Shown piece after piece: positions 1-10,393 of a stretch of 64,000 nucleotides of DNA. How positions within the stretch are numbered: position 1 is the first letter of the stretch; every line of letters starts with the position of its first letter. Under the pieces are notes generated by a model that saw nothing but the letters and a program-made list of their open reading frames with translations, was not told where the DNA came from and searched no databases. The translations under genes and the position numbers were made by a program. Source of the DNA: Trichuris trichiura (taxonomy: Eukaryota; Nematoda; Enoplea; Trichinellida; Trichuridae); contig JBAJFE010000060.1 of NCBI GenBank assembly GCA_037903355.1, positions 1,984,001 through 2,048,000 of the forward strand, read 5' to 3'.

Positions 1-1311
1 AAAATGCAATTTTCAAAATAATAATTTATTCGAAGGCAAGCGCAATAGACTTGATACACTCCTCTCTCACATATCTTTATAAAAGTTAGCATATTTAACG
101 TTCAGAGCTGCAGGTGCAAAGCTTCTGCTAATTTTTGTCGCGCTTTGCTGTTCGACGTACCTACAAACACTTAATCGTATTTGAATTTTGAGTTATTGGC
201 ACGGTGCCGTTTCGCTGTCTGTTGCTGTTTTAACAATAACACGACTGTTTTGCATTCGCTCTTCGATAGTTCTGTTGTCTGACTTTATGACGCTTCATTT
301 TCTTAGCAATCCAGCGTAAACGGTAATTCACCGCGTTCTTCAAAAGAACTTTTATCAGTAACTTTTAATTAAAAATTAGAGAAACCCCGTACGAAGAAAG
401 AAAAAATGAACAGCTACGTTTTCTTCTCCTAATGATGATTTATTCCTTGTACATCTCAACCTTGGCTCAGACGTAAAACGAAGCTCCGTTTTTCAAAAAA
501 AGCAGCATCAGCCAAATAAAATAATGCTATATATAATAGCACTTTGCGCCGGACCGGTACCGCCGCAGCTGTAGTAAAACCAGACCTTTGCTTTTCAAAG
601 GGTCATTTCAAGATGCGCCTTATAGTTAAAGCAGCTTTACTAAATTTAAGATTACAGCAAACGTTTACCCTGCTGTTGACAAAGGTAAGCTAAGTCGCAG
701 TCCCAGCAGATTAATTTGGTATGTTTGCAACACTTTTAAAAATGTTCTGCTTTTTTAAGACAGGGAAACATGAACTCATTTGCGGGAAATAAAACAGCTC
801 GTTTGCATTTAATAACCAACGTCGGTTGCCGACTTGGAAAACTATCTAGTTTGAAACACTTGATTACTTAATCTGCTGATGTTATAGTTACTTAATGATT
901 CGTAGGATATCATGCAGATTAAAATAAGCATTGCAAGAAAGCAGAGAAGTAATAATACAAACTGTAATCAAATAAGAGTTGCATGCACGCGATATTCAAA
1001 AAGTTGCAATGTTCTGATCTGCTACCTTTCCAAAGTATTAGGAATCGCAAATTTGCTTGATATTGCACTGAACTCAATAGCGACGGCATTTTCTTAATGA
1101 TGCGATTTTGGCCTGACGTTCTTTCTTTTGGTGAGCCGAATTGGCACTAATCAAATCCTTCGTCCTGCTTATAACTGTTGTTCCTTGGAAAAGCTCCGTT
1201 TTGCCTCAGGCCGCATCGCATTATTTTTCGAAGGCATCTTTTCAATGCAGCACATTTCCGTTTGCTTCCAGCCCTACATTTCAGCGATTCTGCTTCAGCT
1301 TGGGTCGCCCA
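1..1311. other. No supported feature
   Basis: AT-rich sequence with only short open frames. I see no splice-bounded exon, RNA gene or recognisable protein motif. Weak similarity to the sequence before the second repeat copy begins near 1312, where a stretch ending in a CGTTTTCGTA..CTACGTTTGC string is shared with about 7437-7495. Confidence 0.5.
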
Positions 1312-1373
1312 TTTCCAAGTTTGTACCCCACCACGACACGCGTTTTCGTAAACTACGTTTGCGTAGAACGGGT

Positions 1374-3640
1374 TAAAACGATCATGCTATTCGGAGCTTC
1401 AGAGAGTAACAAGCCAAGAATCTTTTATTCGTGTCCAAGGGCTTCAAAATCTTGTTAAAAGTGCGACCAGCGGTCCTACTGCACCTGCAAGAATGCAGGT
1501 TGCTTTCCGGCGGGCTTGCCGACCCTTCGGTTTCGCATTTATCCACCGTACGCCTAAGTCTGTTGGTTTTATTTTCGATTAGACATTTATAATAACAAAA
1601 CGAGGTGGTCATAAAGCTTACAGTTAAACCAATGGGCGTGTAACCAAGACGCCCTGAACAAATTGCTCTTTTTCAGACCTCCTTTTAGTTTAGAAACTTT
1701 TCCTCTTTACCTGGACAACTATTCAGCCGTAATATGAGGTGTTCAGGGGCGCGAATGAACATAATATATAGGTAGAAACAAAGTCGCCGCTTGCGTCAGC
1801 CTTTTTGTTGCTCAGTTCTTTTAAAGGCCATTAAAATTTTGCTACTCAGCAATACTAGCTAACACGTTAGCGATAAGGATAACTGCTGCCCGTTGAAACA
1901 TCGTTTTGTTGTTGCTTATTTCCGCTAGGAGACAATCCGCATAAGCTACAATTTTGTTAGTCAAAATACAGCTACGCATTTATAAATTGCTTTGACGCAA
2001 TTGCCATTCACGCTGGCTATTCGTAACGCAAATTTTACCAGTATTTTCTGCGCTGGAAGAAGTACCGTAAGAAATTTCTGAATCATAAATCGTTGTCAGG
2101 TACATTTTCAAACCTCAGCCCTAGCGAAGAGAAGGGAAGTCTGCATGAATGACGAACTATGGATCTTAGGAGAGAGCGGTAAAGAAGTTCAAGCTTTTGA
2201 GCTCTGCCTTGGGAAGGTGAAAATCAGCCTAATACGAGCTCGTTGGTCGTTTTTCAAAGTTCGTAAAATAGAGCGAACTCAGATGTTGCGCTTTCTTCTC
2301 GAGCCGCTACTGACGGTCGCTAATTTGAAATTACACAAACGCTTTGGCGCTCCTCGGTTTTCTTTTTGAAAATCCGAGTTCTCGCAAGCATTCAGCAAAG
2401 GCACAAATGGTGAAATAATTTATTGTCAAATCGGCAAATCAATCAACAAGCTAAGAAGAATATCATTAGCGAATGGATGAGGGAGATTAAAAAGGAAAAG
2501 TCGGCGGAATGCCGTTACAGCAGAGTGCACCGACTGCAGACGATAATATCGTTCGAGATGACGGAGACATGGTTGCACGTCCTTTCAACGGCTGGCTCAA
2601 TTAATTCCGTATTTGCCTGCTCGCTCGCCAAATTCTCTGAACAACAGCTTATCGTTTATATCGCCGCCAATAAATGCAAGTCGCCAGAAAAATATCATTT
2701 GACAAGCATATCATATCATCCAACCCAACTGATAGGCAAGAAAGGTTGCCTCAGGCGGTATTCAAATTCAAACGGCGAGGTCTGCTGGCTTCGCTGCCAT
2801 GACAGCCGTGCTTCATCCAACCAATAAAAAATACCATTAGTAGCGCTGCATGGAGCAGCTACAATACCATATCTTCAGCTTGTCGCTGACGAAAAATCCA
2901 TTTTGCAGAAATTTGCTGGTTTCTGCACCACAAGCAAGTTCGTCGCATATCGTTTGCATATCGTCCAATCTTTTCGTCTGACGGGACTGTAACCTGACGA
3001 AAAGTCATCGGATAAGCGAAAATTGATATAGAGTGCTTTGATTTCAGGCGGGACTCGGCCTCTATTGGAGCTGCTGCCCACAGCAGAGCTGCTTCATTTG
3101 AAACGGTTGGACAATGGACCAGTCCATTTGCTACACACTGTCCGCCTTGACTGACTAGGAACAGTCTGTCTGTTCGTTTTTTCTGAACAATGGATCGCAG
3201 TGACAAGCGTCAGCGCTGTCCCTGCCGCCACCGCTCGTCTCGGTCATATCGTACCGGCAGCAGCCAAGCAGCGAATTCACTTCTATCGTCCACAGTCGGG
3301 CGTAAACACACTTCAGGCTTCCACTGCACTGAAGCTTCAAGCATATCGTCGACGTAGCAAAACGTCAGACTTGAGCATCCGCCAAGCGGAGCCGAGACTT
3401 CAATAATATCATCGCAGCCTGATCAAAGCAAGACTGAACGGAGTAGACATTTTTTCCATGGCTGAGCGCACGCAAAGCGGCGTGGCGATAACTGATTGGC
3501 TATCTACAAGTGTTTGCAGGCATTTTACAGTAAACGCTTACGTAAGCATACCTGCAAATCTTTTTACTTCTTCTTAAGATTGAAATTGCTCTTTCTTGAG
3601 AAGCTGATTTGTATAATGACTTCGTACGACTGTTCCCTTT
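1374..3640. repeat. Direct duplication, copy 1 (~2.3 kb)
   Basis: This segment recurs in the same orientation at about 7611-9875, at an offset of about 6233-6237 bases. Identity is high throughout, with scattered substitutions and few indels. Weaker similarity extends left to about 1312 and right to about 3830. The interval between the copies holds a Tigger remnant and a PLE, so the intervening DNA is largely mobile. The unit contains one conserved open frame and an unusual density of ATATCRT motifs. I do not recognise it as a known transposon; no protein motif of a transposase or reverse transcriptase is visible. Confidence 0.85.
2423..2827 (+). CDS. Uncharacterised ORF in duplication, copy 1
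   Basis: An open frame of 134 codons that begins at a TTG; the first ATG lies at 2477, leaving 116 codons. The protein is basic and rich in Ser, Lys and Arg, with no signal peptide, membrane segment or motif I recognise. The second copy of the duplicated segment (8656-9060) keeps the same frame open at the same length with only a few substitutions. That is compatible with either a real small protein or simply a recent duplication. The surrounding ATATCRT clusters argue for a non-coding role. Function unknown; I would not treat it as a proven gene. Confidence 0.25.
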   Translation: MSNRQINQQAKKNIISEWMREIKKEKSAECRYSRVHRLQTIISFEMTETWLHVLSTAGSINSVFACSLAKFSEQQLIVYIAANKCKSPEKYHLTSISYHPTQLIGKKGCLRRYSNSNGEVCWLRCHDSRASSNQ

Positions 3641-3866
3641 TCGAAATTATTTTTTTAAAAAAAATATTAAATTAAAAAAACTGCCTTCAGAACGTACGAG
3701 TAGGATGTTCAACGACACGAGCTTTTTTCCGCTGACCGCTTATGTTTTTGGTAAATTTGAACGGAAAGCGAACGCCAAAGCTTGGAATACGCAGCTGAAG
3801 TGTCTTTATTACGGATGAAGTGTCCCGTTGATGTGTAGAATAAACAAAAAATTTTTTCTTTCCGGA

Positions 3867-3896
3867 GCTTTCGGGTCTGTCGCGAACTGTCCTCAG
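3867..3896 (-). ncRNA. Degenerate hammerhead ribozyme core
   Basis: Read on the minus strand, CTGAGGA is followed by about 17 nt and then GAAAGC, the order of a hammerhead catalytic core. Stem II pairs poorly (CAGTTC against GACCCG), so this copy is probably inactive. It sits just beyond the first duplicated segment. Confidence 0.4.
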
Positions 3897-4056
3897 CGGT
3901 CAAGGATGTGTGTAGTTTGTGGGACAAGATTTATCTTCCATCGCTTTCTACTGTTTAAAACGAGGGTTTGAAAGTTTTCTATTGGAGATTTCCTCTGTGT
4001 TTGTCAGCTACCGCTTCTCTTGTTTCGTGAATTCTGTAGGGCTGTATAGGTGTATA

Positions 4057-4882
4057 CAGGCAGTTCTCGTATAACGCGTGTTCGTATAACGCGTATTCCT
4101 ATAACGCGTTTTCGCTCATACGCGATTTTGAAATCGTAGCACTTTCTCACATAACTCGATTCTGTTTTCGCTCTTACGCGATTTCGCCGGTTGGAAAGCG
4201 TGGGCGTATGGGAAAGTGTCCCCGTGTTTTCATCCACCGAGAGCAAACAAAGGCCCCGGTAATAGCTTATGCACGTTCCACGGTCACGAACAAGCGAAAT
4301 GTGACAAAAACGTTTAGGATTCTTATCGGAAGTAGTGTCCGACCCAGCTGTGCACCCTGCGATATGCATACTCAAACAGGCTATTGATCGGTATTCATGT
4401 TCGGTGGAATAATTTGCGCTGGCAAGAACATCTGCACAGACGACGTTTCCATTTTCAATTCTCCCGAAGAGCAGGCATCGTAGAGGTTTTTCAGTGAGTC
4501 GTAGTACGCTTGCACAGAATCTGGAAAGCATTCACACCGTCTGATTGCGAGCTCAATTCGTAAGTATTTTGTCTGATTCCGCGATCTGAGGATAACCTTT
4601 AAGTATCTGAAAATGTCTAAGCTTCCTGATTCGAAGTCAGCTGGTAGTGGTAGAAAAAGAAAGGCGCTGAATGTTATAGAGAAGCTTGAGATACTGAAAC
4701 GGTATGAGACGACACGTGATATCGTCAAAGCTACCGGCATGAAGAAATCAACCTTGCGGACCATTAGGAGCAATGCAGAAAAAAATTAAACAGACTTGCG
4801 CAAGCGGTACCAGTTCAAGTATTGCGATGCCAATAAGAACAGGGCCTAAGGTACTGGAAGAAACGGAAAAACTACTCAGCAT
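4057..4882 (+). mobile_element. Tigger/pogo-like DNA transposon remnant, interrupted by a PLE
   Basis: The left end looks like a terminal repeat: a TA dinucleotide, then CAGGCAGTTCTCGTATAACG, continuing as three near-copies of a 15-mer ending in TATAACGCG, with further ACGCGATTT repeats to about 4195. About 400 bases inward comes the start of a transposase with a CENP-B-type N-terminal DNA-binding domain (separate entry). The element stops abruptly at about 4882, where minus-strand PLE sequence begins. The right end is not found in the window. It appears truncated by a later PLE insertion or rearrangement. Confidence 0.6.
4613..4882 (+). pseudogene. Tigger transposase N-terminal fragment, frameshifted
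   Basis: The frame opens at ATG 4613 with a basic leader (Lys-rich, GRKRKALNVIEKLEIL) and continues through the helix-turn-helix pattern of the CENP-B N-terminal/Psq domain (TRDIVKATGMKKSTLRTI), which binds transposon ends in Tigger and pogo transposases. It reaches TAA at 4787-4789, after 58 residues. Immediately before the stop is a run of seven A. A different frame then continues the family pattern (KVLEETEKLLS) up to about 4882. One indel in the A run therefore broke the gene. The DDE catalytic domain is missing because PLE sequence follows at once. Confidence 0.65.
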
Positions 4883-6664
4883 TTCATGCTCAGCAGCATG
4901 GTTCAGGGGATTCACGTTTGTGCAGCTTGCACTTGAATACTTGGTCAATGAACGATTTAGGATAATGACGTTTGTAGAAGACTTTTCTAATGTAGTTCAG
5001 TTCCGGCTGTAGATATTCAGGATCGCATATATTGATTGCCCTATCGACCATTCCGGAGAGGATACCACGCATTATTGATCGCGGATTATGCGATGAGAAA
5101 TTGAGATATTGTCCAGTCTGTGTGGGTTTTCTATAGACTCTGGTTTTAAGCCATTCATCTGTGCAAATAATAAGCACATCTAGAAAGGGAAGACTTTTGT
5201 TTTCTTCTTTTTCCATGGTGAAGACGATCTGGTTTGGGCGCATGTTGTTGAGGAATTGTAGAAATTTTTCTTCTTTCCCGACCTTAATAATGACAAAGAT
5301 ATCGTCTACATATCTTTTGAAGCGGAGTGGGGCGATTTGTCTATCTACAGTTTCGGAAATGTTTCTTTCAAGCTTCTTAATAAAAATTTCTGCTAAGACA
5401 GGGGATAAAGAACTGCCCATTGGGACTCCGCTGGATTGTTTGTAGTGTTTGTTGTCAAAGGTGAAATAATTGCCATGTTGCATGCAAAAAAACCAGCTTG
5501 ATAATGTGGAAAGGATTTAATTTTGTTCTTTTGGGTAGACTTGTATCTGGATTGAGGAGATTGTACAACATCTCCAGTGTGTCTGGCACTGGGATGCTCG
5601 GGAATAATTCCTTTACAACGTAACTGACTAAAATCTCATCTGGTTTCAAGTGATGGTTTCCTATTTCGTTGACGAAAGATTTGCTATTTTTGACAAAGGA
5701 AGGTTCTTTGCCGCTTAAGGGTTTGATGATCTTTTTTAGGTATCGGCTGTGCTCGCTTGTAGTACTATTAATTGTAGAGACGATTGGTCTTAGTGGGACA
5801 TCCAGTTTGTGTACCTTCGGAAGACCGTATATCTTAGGGGGTCTATAATTCGATGCGAACTTAAGATGTGTTATCATTTTGGTGATTTCAGGTTCTTTGG
5901 ACTCTGTGGCATACGTGATGAAAAGAGATCGAAAATTTTTTTCGGGAAACCTCTGTAGGGTCTGCTGATAGGGGCTTATAACTGCTCGTGCTTAAGATAG
6001 CTGTCATCTTTTCCTTGTAGGTGCTTCTGTCAAGTAGAACAATCTTATTTCCTTTATCTGCTTTAGTGATAATTCTGTTGTGTTGCTTTCTAAGTTGATG
6101 TAAGCCGTTTATCTCATATCGACCTAGGATCGAAGTGGCAGTGAAGCGGTGGCTTAAGATCAATGTAGATAAATTGTTCTTAATTTGTGTGGCTTTTTGT
6201 GTGTCCGCCGAAGATAGGCTGTCTTCAACAGAGGCAATGATGTCGAGAAGGGGTGGCTTTTTAAGACCTGGGACGAAGCTTAGTCCTTTTCCTAATATAT
6301 TCTTTTCACTTTCACTTAAAGGGGATGAGCTAAGGTTTATTATCGCTGAATTTAGCTCTAACCTAGTGGTTCTTTGTGGGACATTTCTGTAAGGATTTGA
6401 AGATGTTGTCGGAAATCTGACTCCAAAGCTATCAAATTTCTTTTTTAGTCTCTGTTTTTGTGATGAGCGAACCGTTCGTGCGGCAAAGTCTACGTGTTTC
6501 ACCAGGTTCTCGCAAATTGTTCTGTGTAGCCTGCTTCTGAGGAAATCGAATGTGCTACTTACACAATCCGACTTACAACCACGATCAGGGAGCGGAGATA
6601 GGTGAGCTATGGACAAATGTTGTGACGCGGTATAATTGCTGCTCACTAAATAGATGAAATACAA
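4883..6664 (-). pseudogene. Penelope-like element ORF, broken copy (PLE-2)
   Basis: Three minus-strand frames joined by frameshifts (6664-5888, 5877-5455, 5483-4890) read in order through a Penelope reverse transcriptase. Upstream comes the KADKG block. Next is a GLPKVHK..PLRPIVS segment. Motif A follows, then motif B (GVPMGSSLSPVLAEIF), motif C (RYVDDIFVI), and the LPFLDVLI and YRKPTQT segments. Two kinds of damage are visible. The motif A catalytic Asp is replaced by Val (SYVVKELF rather than SYDVK). The frame ends before any GIY-YIG endonuclease domain. PLE proteins copy their RNA and open target DNA with that endonuclease, so this copy is dead. It differs in sequence from the intact PLE at 15-17.7 kb. 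Confidence 0.85.
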
Positions 6665-6809
6665 AGCCGTTAAAACAAGTGACGAAACAAATAATTAGAA
6701 CAAACGGAAATGGATAAAATTGCATTGTATATGGAACAAAGAAAAAAGAAAGAAGAAAAAAATGGAAGACTGCGTGTCTTTTAACAGGCTTTGGTTGTTT
6801 CACAGTTGT

Positions 6810-7010
6810 TCCTCTGGTTCACGGGTTTGGCCTGTTGGATGTACCTGTAAGTAAACTTCAAAATGCCCTATCAACGAATGGATGAGCAAATTGTTAGAGA
6901 AATTACAGAATAATTCAATACCGTACGTTTCGGAACTGCTCGTGTTCCGTCGTCAGCAGTTTTGGGGAGAAAGCTAATTCACTATGAAACTAGCAAGGCC
7001 TGTTAATAGA
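6810..7010 (-). repeat. PLE terminal region with hammerhead core
   Basis: This holds the terminal (pLTR-like) sequence of PLE-2. Its landmarks are a start near TCACGGGTTTGGCCTGTTGG at about 6820, a CAACGAATGGATGAG block, and the hammerhead core. The same landmarks recur near 14303-14437, 33950-34040 and 35400-35640. The end lies only about 40 bases from the tRNA-like gene. Confidence 0.65.
6926..6956 (-). ncRNA. Hammerhead ribozyme core in PLE-2 end
   Basis: On the minus strand CTGACGA is followed by CGGAAC, a short loop, AGTTCC and GAAACG. Stem II pairs almost fully, and both invariant boxes (CUGANGA and GAAA) are present. Hammerheads of this kind are an established feature of PLE terminal repeats and process the RNA by self-cleavage. 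Stems I and III were not modelled, so activity is unproven. Confidence 0.6.
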
Positions 7011-7050
7011 CACCCAATCTTTCAAAATCGATTAGGTACCATAACGCCAG

Positions 7051-7122
7051 GGCCCGTTGGCGCAATGGTAGCGCGTCTGACTTCAGGTCAGAAGGTTGGG
7101 TGTTCAAATCACTCACGGGCCA
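7051..7122 (+). tRNA. tRNA-Trp-like gene with UCA anticodon
   Basis: A complete cloverleaf can be drawn. The acceptor stem GGCCCGT/ACGGGCC is perfectly paired, the D stem is GCGC/GCGC with loop AATGGTA, the anticodon stem is TCTGA/TCAGA, and the T stem is GGGTG/CACTC with loop TTCAAAT. The discriminator base is A. The D and anticodon arms match eukaryotic tRNA-Trp, but the loop is CTTCAGG, so the anticodon (7083-7085) is TCA instead of CCA. It would read UGA. A-box and B-box sequences are intact; the nearest T run is about 20 bases downstream. Genes here use TGA as stop (12253-12255, 17690-17692, 62790-62792), so this is either an opal-suppressor-type gene or a silent tRNA pseudogene. Confidence 0.8.
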
Positions 7123-7610
7123 TATTTCTTCAAAAAATGTTTGCGTTTTCCTTATGAAGAATGTAATCTCTTGCGAACTTTTTCTAAGCGTATAATTAGA
7201 ATCCAATTATATCAACGGCAGCCATTTCGCAGAGGTGGTTAAAGTTCCACTATGCAGGTAGTGCGACATTAGCACAGCAAAATGACAAAAGAGTTACCTG
7301 TTGTCGTCATCAGAGCCAGCAAATGACGAATAGATTAATGTCGCAACAGTTCAGCGAATTGCAAAATTTTGAAAGGGAAACGGCAGTTCAAAGCAAAAAG
7401 TGTAGTTTGCACAAAAAGTGTAGCTGGGATCGCCTATTTCCAAGCTTCTACCCCTCTGCGACCCGCGTTTTCGTACACTACGTTTGCATAGAACTGCAAG
7501 TTCGATTTTTAATGAAACTGTCGGATGCGTAGAATGTTCCTGTTAGCCGTCTGAAGAACAACGTTCCAGATAGGAAACAAAACACGCTTATCATGTTGTC
7601 TACACGGGCC

Positions 7611-9875
7611 AAGACGATCAGGTTATTCGTAGCTTCACAGCGTAACAAGCCAAGAACCTTTTATTCGTGTGCAAAGGCTTCAAAATCTTGTTAAAAGTGT
7701 GATTAGCGGTCTTACTGTAGCTGAAAGAATGCAGGTTGCTTTCCGGCGGGCTTGCCGACCCTCGGTTTCGCATTTATTCACCCTAAGCCTAATTCTGTTG
7801 GTTTTATTTTCGATTAGACATTTATAATAACAAAACGAGGTGGTCATAAACCTTACAGTTAAACCAATGGGCGTGTAACCAAGACGCTCTGAACAAATTG
7901 CTCTTTTTCAGACTTCCTTTTAGTTTAGAGACTTTTCCTCTTTACATGGACAACTATTCAGCCGTAATATGAGGTGTTCAGGCGCGAATGAGCATAATAA
8001 ATAGGTAGAAACAAAGTCGCCGCTTGCGTCAGCCTTTTTGTTACTCCGTTCTTTTAAAGGCCATTAAACTTTTGCTACTCAACAGTACTAGCTAACACGT
8101 TAACGATAAGGATAACTGCTGCCCGTTGAAACATCGTTTTGTTATAGTTCACTTCCGTTAGGAGACATTCCGCATAAGCTACAATTTTGTTAGTCAAAAT
8201 ACAGCCACGCATTTATAAATTGCTTTCACGCAATGGCCATTCAAGCTGGCTATTCGTAACGCAAATTTTACCAGTATTTTCAGCGGTGGAAAAAGTACAG
8301 TAAAAAATTTCCTAATCATAAATGGTTCTCAGGTACATTTTCAAACGTCAGCACTAGCGAAGAGAAGGGAAATCTGCATGAATGACGAGCTATGAATCTT
8401 AGGAGAGAGCGGTAAAGAAATTCAAGCTTTTGAGCTTTTCCTTGGGAAGTTGAAAATCAGCCTAATACGAGCTCGTTGGTCGTTTTTCAAAGTTCATAAA
8501 ATAGAGCGAACTCAGATGTTGCGCTTTCTTCTTGAGCTGCTACTGACGGTCGCTAATTTGAAATTACACAAACGCTTTGGCGCACCTCGGTTTTCTTTTT
8601 GAAAATCCGAGTTCTCGCAAGCATTCAGCAAAGGCACAAATGGTGAAATAATTTATTGTCAAATCGGCAAATCAATCAACAAGCTAAGAAGAATATCATT
8701 AGCGAATGGATGAGGGAGATTAAAAAGGAAAAGTCGGCGGAATGCCGTTACAGCAGAGTGCACCGACTGCAGACGATAATATCGTTCGAGATGACGGAGA
8801 CAAGGTTGCACGTCCTTTCAACGGCTGGCTCAATTAATTCCGTATTTGCCCGCTCGCTTGCCAAATTCTCTGAACAACAGCATATCGTTTATATCGCCGC
8901 CAATAAATGCAAGTCGCCAGAAAAATATCATTTGACAAGCATATCATATCATCCAACCCAACTGATAGGCAAGAAAGGTTGCCTCAGGCGGTATTCAAAT
9001 TCAAACGGCGAGGTCTGCTGGCTTCGCTGCCATGACGGCCGTGCTTCATCCAACCAATAAAAAATACCATTAGTAGCGCTGCATGGAGGAGCTACAATAC
9101 CATATCTTCAGCTTGTCGCTGACGAAAAATCCATTTTGCAGAAATTTGCTGGTTTCTGCACCACAAGCAAGTTCGTCGCATATCGTTTGCATATCGTCCA
9201 ATCTTTTCGTCTGACGGGACTGTAACCTGACGAAAAGTCATCGGATAAGCGAAAATTGATATAGAGTGCTTTGATTTCAGGCGGGACTCGGCCTCTATTG
9301 GAGCTGCTGCCCACAGCAGAGCTGCTTCATTTGAAACGGTTGGACAATGGACCAGTCCATTTGCTACACACTGTCCGCCTTGACTGACTAGGAACAGTCA
9401 CTCTGTTCTTTTTTCTGAACATTGGATCGCAGTAAAAATCATCAGCGGAGTCGCTTCCGCCACCGCTCGTCTCGGTCATATCGTACCGGCAGCAGCCAAT
9501 CAGCGAATTCACTTCTATCGTCTGCAGTCGTGCGTAACCACATTTCAGGCTCCCACTGCACTGAAGCTTCAAGCATATCGTCGACACAGCAAAAAGTCAG
9601 AGTTGAGCATCCGCCAAGCGGAGCCGAGACTTCAATAATATCATTGCAGCCTGATCAAAGCAAGACTGAACGGAGTAGACATTTTTCCAAGGCTGAGCGC
9701 ACGCAAAGCGGCGTGGCGATAACTGATTGGCTATCTACAAGTGTTTGCAGGCATTTTACAGTAAACACTCGCGCAAGCATACCTGCAAATCGTTTTACTT
9801 CTTTTTAAAATTGAAGTTGCTCTTTCTTGAGAAGCTCATTTGTATAATAATCTTTTACCACTGTTACCTGGTGGA
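7611..9875. repeat. Direct duplication, copy 2 (~2.3 kb)
   Basis: This is the partner of the segment at 1374-3640, in the same orientation, with weaker similarity continuing to about 10020. The two copies keep the same internal open frame and the same series of ATATCRT motifs. One difference is at about 9408 against 3173, within a run of sequence near the repeated TGACTGACTAGGAACAGTC block. Just past the copy, at about 9910-9940, is a GCTTTCGGGACGTGC string that resembles a decayed hammerhead box. Confidence 0.85.
8656..9060 (+). CDS. Uncharacterised ORF in duplication, copy 2
   Basis: Nearly identical to the 134-codon frame at 2423-2827, with only a few amino-acid differences and no stops. 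It also lacks an ATG at its first codon (TTG), the first ATG being 18 codons in. No domain, signal sequence or membrane segment is recognisable. Retention of the frame in both copies is the only argument for coding. Confidence 0.25.
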   Translation: MSNRQINQQAKKNIISEWMREIKKEKSAECRYSRVHRLQTIISFEMTETRLHVLSTAGSINSVFARSLAKFSEQQHIVYIAANKCKSPEKYHLTSISYHPTQLIGKKGCLRRYSNSNGEVCWLRCHDGRASSNQ

Positions 9876-10393
9876 AGTTATTTTTAAAGAAATAAAAATA
9901 CAAAAAGCAGCTTTCGGGACGTGCAGGTGGAATGTTCAGCGGTACACGCTTTTTCTCCGCTAAGCGTTTATTTTTTTTGGTGACTGTAAACGGGACGGAA
10001 ACGCCGGAGCTTAGAATACACAGCTGAGCCTTTCTTCAAGGCGATATTTTTTTAGATGGCTGAAGATTTTTTTGACGCGCACGGTTTGACGCGAACACGT
10101 TTAGAAATTTTCGGCTGTCGACGTTTTCGTAGACTTTTTTCGTCCGGATTTCAATGGGGGCACTAAATGTTCCGGCTGTTACGCTTCTAGCCTTAAGCCT
10201 AAGCTTAAAGTTAAGGTTGTTCAGCTGTTAAGCTGACGCATTAACTTAAAATGGTCAATAAGCAGATGAAAGGTGGTTTAAAGTGTACAGCGCTTTGTAT
10301 AGGCGACTTAAAAACGAATTCTTCGTGTTGAGTCAAATGTCGGCAGCACGAAGCTTATTTCTGAAGGCTAACGAGCGCATGTGTAGTCGCGAA

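Noticed and set aside
7003..7206. 67-codon minus-strand frame containing a QPSDLKSDALPLRQ-type stretch
   Set aside because: It is the antisense translation of the tRNA at 7051-7122, a well-known artefact.
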